Assembly (NCBI GenBank): GCA_002684315.1
Contig: NYVB01000088.1
Span: 1-7,373, forward strand
Source: Planctomycetaceae bacterium
GTDB taxonomy: Bacteria; Planctomycetota; Phycisphaerae; Phycisphaerales; SM1A02
Length of the DNA: 7,373 nucleotides
Direction of reading: 5' to 3'
Shown: piece by piece, positions 1 through 4,693 of the stretch
Layout: each line of letters opens with the position of its first letter
Numbering within the stretch: the first letter of the stretch is position 1
Made by a program: the position numbers and the translations under genes
Notes under the pieces: generated by a model
What the model was told of the DNA's origin: nothing
Database searches by the model: none
What the model saw: only the letters and a program-made list of their open reading frames with translations

Positions 1-1071
1 ATCACCGCGGTCATCAGCCCCTGGAACTTCCCATTGGCGATCTGCGCTGGAATGACCACGGCAGCGTTGGTCACCGGCAACGTGGTGATTCTCAAACCGG
101 CCGAACAGACCCCGGGAATCGCGGCGGTCATGGTGGATATTCTGCGTGAAGCAGGTCTGCCCGAAGATGCCCTGGCATTTCTTCCCGGTATCGGTGAAAC
201 CGTGGGAGCGGCGATCGTGCGGGATCCCAGAATCTCGATGATCGCATTCACCGGGTCGAAGGCAGTCGGGCTCGACATCATCAAGGCGGCTGGTGACACC
301 GGAGAGACACAAGATCACGTGAAGAAGGTCGTCTGTGAAATGGGTGGCAAGAATGCCATCATCATCGATGCCTCGGCGGATCTTGATGAAGCCGTCCTTG
401 GAGTGAGGCAGTCGGCATTCGGTTTCAGCGGCCAGAAATGCTCCGCATGCAGCCGAGTGATCGTCGTGGAGAGTGCACATGATGTCTTCCTGGAAAGACT
501 CGTGGCAAGCACGAAGACGTTGGTCGTGGGCGATCCCTGCGAACCAGGGACCGATGTCGGCCCCGTCATCGATCAGGAAGCAGCTGAAAAGATCCGCTCG
601 TACGTCGCCCTTGGAGATGACGAGGGCCGTGTCGAGTGCGGTGGAGAAAACCACCCCGAACTTGAAAGCAAAGTCGGCAAACCATACGTGGCCCCCACCG
701 TCATCAGTGGCATCGGCCCAGATGATCGACTTGCAAACGATGAGATCTTCGGTCCGGTCCTTGCCGTGATCAAGGTCGCTGATTTCGATGAAGCCCTGCG
801 CGTCGCCAACCAGACGCAGTACAAACTGACCGGTGGAGTCTTCAGCCGAAAACCAGCGCACCTTGAAAAGGCCAGGAAGGAATTCAGGGTCGGCAACCTC
901 TACCTCAACCGAGGAATCACCGGTGCACTGGTCGGGCGGCAGCCCTTCGGAGGTTTCGGAATGAGCGGAATCGGGAGCAAGGCGGGCGGCCTCGACTATC
1001 TGGGTCAGTTCGTGGAACCGAGAGCATGCAGTGAGAACGCCATGCGCAGAGGGTTCGCTCCAGGGCTCTGA
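1..1071 (+). CDS. L-glutamate gamma-semialdehyde (P5C) dehydrogenase-like aldehyde dehydrogenase, 5' end missing
   Basis: NAD-dependent aldehyde dehydrogenase, most likely oxidising glutamate-5-semialdehyde (from P5C) to glutamate in proline or ornithine catabolism in the cytoplasm. The reading frame is open from base 1 and the upstream part lies outside, so 356 residues remain; RocA-type enzymes have about 515, so roughly 160 N-terminal residues are missing, or more if this is the C-terminal half of a PutA-type fusion. Visible ALDH hallmarks in fragment numbering are SPWNFP (about residues 6-11), KPAEQTP (cofactor region), FTGS (near 83-86), the general-base Glu113 in CEMGGKN, and the nucleophile Cys147 in SGQKCSACSR. 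ALDH membership is secure. The P5C assignment rests on the C-terminal pattern PFGGFGMSG...KAGGLDYL...ENAMRRGFAP, which resembles RocA/PutA rather than betaine or succinate-semialdehyde dehydrogenases. It ends in TGA 38 bases before the permease gene. Confidence 0.9.
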   Translation: MTAVISPWNFPLAICAGMTTAALVTGNVVILKPAEQTPGIAAVMVDILREAGLPEDALAFLPGIGETVGAAIVRDPRISMIAFTGSKAVGLDIIKAAGDTGETQDHVKKVVCEMGGKNAIIIDASADLDEAVLGVRQSAFGFSGQKCSACSRVIVVESAHDVFLERLVASTKTLVVGDPCEPGTDVGPVIDQEAAEKIRSYVALGDDEGRVECGGENHPELESKVGKPYVAPTVISGIGPDDRLANDEIFGPVLAVIKVADFDEALRVANQTQYKLTGGVFSRKPAHLEKARKEFRVGNLYLNRGITGALVGRQPFGGFGMSGIGSKAGGLDYLGQFVEPRACSENAMRRGFAPGL

Positions 1072-1109
1072 TCCCCACGTGAGAAGCCGTCCCGCTAGAC
1101 TCGATCCTC

Positions 1110-2060
1110 ATGGAACTGCAACTCATCATCACGATCGCAGCGATAGGATTCGCCGGAGGTCTGCTGGGTGGACTGCTGGGAATCGGCGGATCGATCATCG
1201 TCATCCCCTTGCTGACGCTGGTCAAAGGCAACAACCAACAGCTGTACCAGGCGACCGCGATGATCATGAATATCGCGGTCGGGGCCAGTGCGACGCTGAA
1301 GCATCACCTCAAAGGTGCGATTCAGGTGACCGTGGTCCTGAAGATTCTTCCGGCGGCCTGCGTCGGCATTCTTGCGGGTGTTGCACTGAGCAATCTGATC
1401 CCGACGCTCTGGTTGCAGGTCGTCTTCGCGCTGGCCCTTCTGGGTATCGCGGTCAGTGAGACACGCGGTGCGTTCCTGGAGAAGATCCCATCGAAGGCGG
1501 AACCGGATCCCGAACGAGACGGTGACTCTGCATCCGGGAAATCAGGTATGGCCAACGTCATGATCGGCGGGTTCACCGGACTGTGCTCGGGGTTGCTCGG
1601 AATCGGTGGCGGGATCGTGATCATTCCATTGTTGAAACGGTACTCGGGCTTCTCCATGAAGAGCGCGATTCCAGCAAGCTCGGCGACGATGCTCATCACG
1701 GCGGGGATCGGCGCGTTCTACAAGAACATGCAACTTCCAAACCTGCAGGCCCCGGATGGCACCCCTTTGGAGATCTCGACAAGTCTCGCCATCGCCGCCT
1801 GCCTGATTCCACCCGCATTCGTCGGCAGCTACATGGGAGCGAGCATGATGCACCGTCTTCCCATGAAGGTCATCAAACGTGCTTTCGCAGTCCTCTTGAT
1901 CGTGGCCGCGACACGAATGGGCTACACCGCGTGGACTGGTATTCAGGAGAGCGGAAGCGAAGCCCGGGACCTCACCTCTGAATTGGTTTCGCCGTCTGTT
2001 CCTCTGGAGATCGGTCGGCTTGAGGTTCAGGTCGAATCGAGACGAACCCGGGAAGCGTGA
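1110..2060 (+). CDS. TauE/SafE-family sulfite/organic-anion exporter-like membrane permease
   Basis: Integral membrane protein of 316 residues of the TauE/SafE (formerly DUF81) family, whose members move sulfite, sulfoacetate or related anions across the inner membrane. The two family half-repeats are clear: GGLLGGLLGIGGSIIVIPLL near residues 16-35 and GGFTGLCSGLLGIGGGIVII near 153-172. About eight hydrophobic segments can be counted (roughly 5-34, 48-66, 72-95, 98-117, 148-175, 186-206, 225-247, 256-275), with a charged loop at 120-147 between the halves. The last 40 or so residues form a hydrophilic tail past the usual family end; its final 89 coding bases overlap the convergent lipoprotein gene. 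No good Shine-Dalgarno sequence is seen before the ATG at 1110, so the start may depend on read-through from the dehydrogenase gene 38 bases upstream. The substrate cannot be told from sequence. Confidence 0.88.
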   Translation: MELQLIITIAAIGFAGGLLGGLLGIGGSIIVIPLLTLVKGNNQQLYQATAMIMNIAVGASATLKHHLKGAIQVTVVLKILPAACVGILAGVALSNLIPTLWLQVVFALALLGIAVSETRGAFLEKIPSKAEPDPERDGDSASGKSGMANVMIGGFTGLCSGLLGIGGGIVIIPLLKRYSGFSMKSAIPASSATMLITAGIGAFYKNMQLPNLQAPDGTPLEISTSLAIAACLIPPAFVGSYMGASMMHRLPMKVIKRAFAVLLIVAATRMGYTAWTGIQESGSEARDLTSELVSPSVPLEIGRLEVQVESRRTREA

Positions 2061-3156
2061 CATCGACATTGTTGGCCGCGTAGATCCTGATCGGGAAGTA
2101 GAAGAAACCCTCAGGCATGTCGGGCGAGATGTTCACTCGAAACTTGGTCGAAAGATCATCGCTTTCCTCGTCGACCTCCTGTGAAAGGATCTCGATGTCG
2201 ACACCATCCTGCTCGGCGATGATCATCCCGATGGGCCCGGTGGAGGTGCCTTCACGCGAGACATGCGTCAACTCGGTGGATGTCCCGGGCTGAAGACGAC
2301 CGAGGTTGAAATGGTAGGCGGAATGCTTGAAACCGGGATTCACGTCGAGCGACGTGTTCCGATGTCTCAGAAGCACTTCGACAAGAGGTGAGGTCGGATG
2401 ATCGGTCTCGACCACGACCCATCTTCGGTATCGACCATCAGGCTCGAGATGATCGTTGATGTCGTAGGAAAGCATGTGACTGGTGCTCCTCTTCTGTGCC
2501 ATCTCCTTGCGCAGGAATCGAGGTGGTTTTCCGTCGACGCTGAGGACTTCGAAGGGGATCTGGTCTCCGGAACTCAACATCAAGGTTCCTGTGGACTTGG
2601 TCTCATCGACTGCGTTGATGTAGGTAGGACGCACTCGAACGGGATGAGTGATGATCGCGGTACCGTTTATCTCCAGTGGCTTCGAATAGCCAGCGACGAG
2701 GACTTTGATCTGCACGTTCCTTGTTCCCGGTGAAGATTGTGCATCAAGAGAAGCGACCAGGTCTCGAGATTCTCCGGGCCCGATCACGACACCATCGAGA
2801 CCGTTGGTGGTCGTGCACTTGCAGCCGGGCTGGACCGTGAGGATCTTCAACGGCGCGGTTCCGAGATTGGTCAGAGCCACCGAACCATCAGACGTCGCAC
2901 CCGGCAGCACATCGCCCCAATTCAACACCCCGGGCGTGATTCGAATCGGAGGCAGGGTTGGCACGGGAGCTGAGTTCGAAACCTCTGATGGCGAACCTGC
3001 GGTGTTCGACGAGGTCGATTCATCAGCAACACCTTCTGAGGCGGAATCATTGTTTTCGCAGCCGGAAAGAAGCATCCCGAAACCCGTTCCGATAATGACG
3101 GCCAGGATGGATTTTGAGACGATGTGTTGGGTCAGAGGTGTGCTTCGCATGTGCAT
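1972..3156 (-). CDS. DUF1573-domain lipoprotein
   Basis: Predicted lipoprotein of 394 residues, or 392 if the second ATG is used. The N-terminus has a basic/polar start, a hydrophobic segment (residues 16-30) and the lipobox LLSGC with Cys33 as the lipidation site, so the protein should be anchored in a membrane facing the periplasm. A Ser/Thr/Pro-rich acidic linker runs to about residue 68. Residues 71-168 match a DUF1573 immunoglobulin-like domain: LNWGDVLPGA, VALTNLGTAPLKILTVQPGCKCT, IGPGES. The family usually shows CGC where this protein has CKC (112-114). The remaining 220 or so residues look beta-rich and may hold one or two further Ig-like folds, such as the LNLGRLQPGT-like stretch near 284-291, but I do not recognise them. 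DUF1573 proteins are abundant in Planctomycetota and Bacteroidota; their function is unknown. The 3' end overlaps the convergent permease gene by 89 bases. Confidence 0.85.
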   Translation of the reverse strand: MHMRSTPLTQHIVSKSILAVIIGTGFGMLLSGCENNDSASEGVADESTSSNTAGSPSEVSNSAPVPTLPPIRITPGVLNWGDVLPGATSDGSVALTNLGTAPLKILTVQPGCKCTTTNGLDGVVIGPGESRDLVASLDAQSSPGTRNVQIKVLVAGYSKPLEINGTAIITHPVRVRPTYINAVDETKSTGTLMLSSGDQIPFEVLSVDGKPPRFLRKEMAQKRSTSHMLSYDINDHLEPDGRYRRWVVVETDHPTSPLVEVLLRHRNTSLDVNPGFKHSAYHFNLGRLQPGTSTELTHVSREGTSTGPIGMIIAEQDGVDIEILSQEVDEESDDLSTKFRVNISPDMPEGFFYFPIRIYAANNVDVTLPGFVSIRPEPQADRSPEEQTAKPIQR

Positions 3157-3358
3157 GGTCCTGGTATCGAATCTGAGATCTGGTGAAAAGTGACTCTTGA
3201 GAAACTCATTGAGAAGGATACCCCCGCGAATCTATCGTGATGCACCCACAGCAGCGTGAATCCTTTATCTCGGCAGAAGAATGAAGACCGGTGGAGATCA
3301 ACTGCAATTTAAATCATGAATTCACTGTCTTTGTGGATGCAATGTCCCGGATTTGGTG
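3157..3358. other. Intergenic region upstream of the lipoprotein gene and the putative small RNA
   Basis: About 200 bases that should contain the minus-strand lipoprotein promoter and the upstream element of the plus-strand small RNA. It becomes AT-richer from about 3290. I could not pick a convincing -35/-10 pair on either strand. No protein-coding stretch with family resemblance or a ribosome binding site is seen. Confidence 0.5.
3159..3162 (-). promoter_or_regulatory. Shine-Dalgarno AGGA of the DUF1573 lipoprotein gene
   Basis: On the minus strand AGGA lies only 2 nt before the first ATG (3156-3154) but 8 nt before a second in-frame ATG (3150-3148). The spacing favours the downstream ATG, giving a protein starting MRSTPLTQ; the signal peptide and lipobox are intact either way. 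Confidence 0.45.
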
Positions 3359-3364
3359 TATATT
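3359..3364 (+). promoter_or_regulatory. Putative -10 box (TATATT) of the small RNA candidate
   Basis: TATATT, preceded directly by TG, lies 7 bases before the first stem-loop of the candidate RNA, so initiation near 3370 would start the transcript at that hairpin. No good -35 hexamer sits 16-18 bases upstream; TTGTGG at 3331-3336 is too far (22 bases). It is supported mainly by position relative to the downstream structure and terminator. Confidence 0.3.
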
Positions 3365-3370
3365 CGTGCT

Positions 3371-3590
3371 TGAAGAGGAAGTAGAGAGACTCTTCACAGT
3401 TCTGAGATTTGGCTTTCTCAGAACAGGTCGGAATATTCCGTTACTAGGAAAGAGAGTAGACTCCCACCTAAGAACTAAATGGTCTCAGAAAGTATGCATG
3501 CTTTCACGAGGCCCGGATCAACTTAAAACACTGATCCATCACGGACCCTTTTCCCTCCCTCCGCCCCCGGCCTTGTGCCGGGGGTCTTTT
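3371..3590 (+). ncRNA. Candidate structured small RNA with its own terminator
   Basis: No known RNA family is recognised, but the plus strand carries consecutive stem-loops in an AT-richer island. SL1: TGAAGAG 3371-3377 with CTCTTCA 3390-3396. SL2: a 9-bp stem 3399-3407 with 3416-3424. SL3: the 12-base palindrome CGGAATATTCCG at 3429-3440. SL4: GGTCTC 3481-3486 with GAGGCC 3508-3513 (one G-U), stacked across a small internal loop on GAAAGTA 3488-3494 with TGCTTTC 3499-3505 (one G-U) and a TGCA tetraloop. SL5: GGATCA 3515-3520 with TGATCC 3532-3537. It ends in a strong Rho-independent terminator (3564-3590). Neighbouring protein genes on both sides are on the minus strand, so this terminator serves neither of them. 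An open frame at 3291-3722 crosses the region, but it runs through the terminator and has no family resemblance. Against it: no clear -35, and short stems can occur by chance. Confidence 0.5.
3564..3590 (+). terminator. Rho-independent terminator, plus strand
   Basis: Perfect 8-bp GC-rich stem: CCCCCGGC (3564-3571), loop CTTGT (3572-3576), GCCGGGGG (3577-3584). It is followed by TCTTTTATTTTT, a U-rich tract. The tract lies only on the plus-strand 3' side, so the terminator is directional. No plus-strand protein gene precedes it, which points to the small RNA candidate as its transcript. Confidence 0.88.
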
Positions 3591-3725
3591 ATTTTTGATT
3601 TTGCACCGCCCGAAAGCGCGACGGACCAACGAAAGACGAGAACGAGGCGGCCCTCACCTGAGTGCATTGCCGTGCGCCGAGGCACAGGCGGCATGGTGAC
3701 TGTCAAGAAATCGTCGGCTTGATCG
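3591..3725. other. Intergenic spacer between two terminators
   Basis: About 135 bases between the plus-strand terminator and the minus-strand terminator of the RpiR-type gene. A small imperfect hairpin (GTGC/GCAC around 3671-3684) is the only structure seen. Nothing coding is supported. Confidence 0.5.
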
Positions 3726-3755
3726 AAAAAGACGTGAGCACCTGGACGCTCACGT
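3726..3755 (-). terminator. Rho-independent terminator of the RpiR-type gene, containing its stop codon
   Basis: Read on the minus strand, ACGTGAGC (3755-3748), an 8-nt loop and GCTCACGT (3739-3732) form a perfect 8-bp stem, followed by CTTTTT (3731-3726). The stop codon TGA of the regulator (3752-3750) lies inside the 5' arm of the stem, so the hairpin begins within the last two codons of the gene. Confidence 0.85.
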
Positions 3756-4589
3756 GTCGGATTCGTAGAAGGTTTCGGTCTGTTCCCAGAGTCGCTCGAG
3801 CCGATCGATACGAGAATGGATCGAGGGACCGAGTTCTCCTGCGACTTCGAAGACGAGAAGCTCCGCGGCAAGCACCGCGGGCAGTGAACTGTCGAAGGGC
3901 CCCACACCGGGAACCTTCAACGCGCACCAGGATTCGGTGCTCGCGGCAAGCGGTGAAAGCGCACTGTCGGTGATCGAGACGAGACTCACACCCAGATCAA
4001 GCAGCGCACGCGCGGCAAGAACACAACTCCGTCTGTACCTGGCGAAATCAAAGAAGACCGCTGCATCATCGGAGGTTGCTCCACTGAGATCACGACCGAA
4101 ATCATGTTGGTTGATGAGATGAACGCCATCTCGAATCATCGAGAGACCACTCAAAAGAGCGTATGCGCCCGCACGGGAGGTTTCCCCCGACAGGATCCAG
4201 ACACGCTCGGCACCGATAAGTGGCTTGGCAAGTCGCTGAAGAGTGGGTGCATCAAGAGTTGCAAACGTGCTGTGGATCGAGTTCTCGATGTCATCCTTGA
4301 CATCGACGTCGGTTCCATGCGGAACCCGGATGCGTTGGCCTGGGGTGCCCAACTGGCGAGCGACTCCCTGCCTGACCCAGCCCTGAAGATCGGTGTACCC
4401 CTCGAAGCCCAGTTTCGTGGCAAATCGAACGATCGACGGATGACTGGTCTCGGCTTTGCCCGCCAGATCCGAGACTGTTCCAAAGGCCAGGAGCGTCGGA
4501 TCATCGAGAACAGCCCGGGCAATCCGGCGTTCCGTTGGTGTGAGCCGAATGCCGACGGCCGCAATGCGTTCCTCAATCGACAAATTCAT
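3750..4589 (-). CDS. MurR/RpiR-family transcriptional regulator (HTH + SIS domain)
   Basis: Cytoplasmic DNA-binding regulator of 279 residues, the normal family length. Residues 1-77 match the RpiR N-terminal helix-turn-helix domain: LTPTERRIARAVLDDP, then SDLAGKAETSHPSIVRFATK as the HTH and LGFEGYTDLQ. Residues about 120-255 form a SIS-type domain: RVWILSGETSRAGA (129-142), DDAAVFFDFARYRR (174-187), GVSLVSITDSALSPLA (200-215). Canonical sugar-phosphate SIS domains carry an SxSGxT phosphate loop in the second element; here it reads DFARYRR, so the ligand may not be a phosphosugar. The gene is divergent from the kamA-like/CoA-transferase operon, about 100 bases separating the start codons, so it probably controls that operon and itself. 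AGGAG sits only 1 nt from the ATG; an in-frame TTG at 4583 would be spaced 7 nt. A terminator overlaps the stop codon. Confidence 0.9.
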   Translation of the reverse strand: MNLSIEERIAAVGIRLTPTERRIARAVLDDPTLLAFGTVSDLAGKAETSHPSIVRFATKLGFEGYTDLQGWVRQGVARQLGTPGQRIRVPHGTDVDVKDDIENSIHSTFATLDAPTLQRLAKPLIGAERVWILSGETSRAGAYALLSGLSMIRDGVHLINQHDFGRDLSGATSDDAAVFFDFARYRRSCVLAARALLDLGVSLVSITDSALSPLAASTESWCALKVPGVGPFDSSLPAVLAAELLVFEVAGELGPSIHSRIDRLERLWEQTETFYESDT

Positions 4590-4590
4590 G

Positions 4591-4595
4591 CTCCT
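4591..4595 (-). promoter_or_regulatory. Shine-Dalgarno AGGAG of the RpiR-type gene
   Basis: On the minus strand AGGAG is followed by one base and then ATG (4589-4587), an unusually short spacing. An in-frame TTG at 4583-4581 is 7 nt from the same sequence. The true start could be that TTG, losing only two residues; the ATG is kept because MNLSIEERI looks like a normal family N-terminus. Confidence 0.45.
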
Positions 4596-4609
4596 AATAA
4601 TGAATAATG
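4596..4609 (+). repeat. Tandem direct repeat 2 x AATAATG
   Basis: AATAATG occurs twice back to back (4596-4602 and 4603-4609), just outside the RpiR-type gene's Shine-Dalgarno. It may be part of that gene's leader or of the AT-rich promoter, or coincidence in AT-rich DNA. Confidence 0.4.
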
Positions 4610-4623
4610 TATTTCAAGCGAAC

Positions 4624-4640
4624 AATTGGAATGTACAATT
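4624..4640. promoter_or_regulatory. Candidate operator: AATTG-N7-CAATT inverted repeat
   Basis: Arms AATTG (4624-4628) and CAATT (4636-4640) flank 7 bases. A nested smaller inverted repeat GAAT-N5-ATTC (4629-4641) shares the right arm, and a wider pair TTCAAG (4613-4618)/CTTGAA (4676-4681) brackets the region. RpiR-family proteins bind inverted repeats in divergent intergenic DNA, and this one overlaps the proposed kamA promoter. The binding protein is inferred, not shown. Confidence 0.4.
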
Positions 4641-4653
4641 CGTTACAGATATT
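4626..4653 (+). promoter_or_regulatory. Putative sigma-70-type promoter of the kamA-like operon
   Basis: TTGGAA (4626-4631), 16 bases, GATATT (4648-4653). Initiation near 4660 would leave a leader of about 34 nt before the ATG at 4694. The candidate operator overlaps the -35 box and spacer, consistent with repression. The hexamers are only moderately like consensus. Confidence 0.35.
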
Positions 4654-4683
4654 GCCAAGCATCAATCCGCCTTATCTTGAATT

Positions 4684-4687
4684 GGAG
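4684..4687 (+). promoter_or_regulatory. Shine-Dalgarno GGAG deciding the kamA-like start
   Basis: GGAG followed by 6 bases and ATG (4694) supports this start over the ATG at 4607, which has no purine-rich sequence upstream and would place the operator-like repeats inside the coding region. Confidence 0.65.
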
Positions 4688-4693
4688 CGCCTG

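Noticed and set aside
1542..2069. 175-codon minus-strand frame opposite the permease gene
   Set aside because: The permease frame has two clear family repeats and membrane segments; this frame is rich in Arg/His/Asp and looks like an antisense shadow.
2705..3193. 162-codon plus-strand frame opposite the lipoprotein gene
   Set aside because: It is antisense to a gene with a good signal peptide, lipobox and DUF1573 domain; no supporting features.
3371..3400. GAGGAAGT resembling the RNase P RNA GAGGAAAGTCC element
   Set aside because: Only a short match; the conserved continuation and the paired 3' element are missing, and the region is too short for RNase P RNA.
3429..3440. CGGAATATTCCG palindrome as a stand-alone operator
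   Set aside because: It lies inside the putative RNA and downstream of the proposed -10, and there is no nearby regulator pointing to it; treated as a stem-loop of the RNA candidate, though operator function cannot be excluded.
3291..3722. 143-codon open frame on the plus strand in the intergenic region
   Set aside because: It runs through a strong Rho-independent terminator, has no good ribosome binding site, shows no recognisable family, and its composition looks like translated non-coding DNA.
4104..4607. 167-codon plus-strand frame antisense to the RpiR-type gene
   Set aside because: It is a shadow of a clear family gene in the opposite strand, with no domain of its own.
4607..4693. N-terminal extension of the kamA-like gene from the ATG at 4607
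   Set aside because: There is no Shine-Dalgarno before it, it would cover the promoter/operator repeats, and GGAG with 6-nt spacing supports the ATG at 4694.
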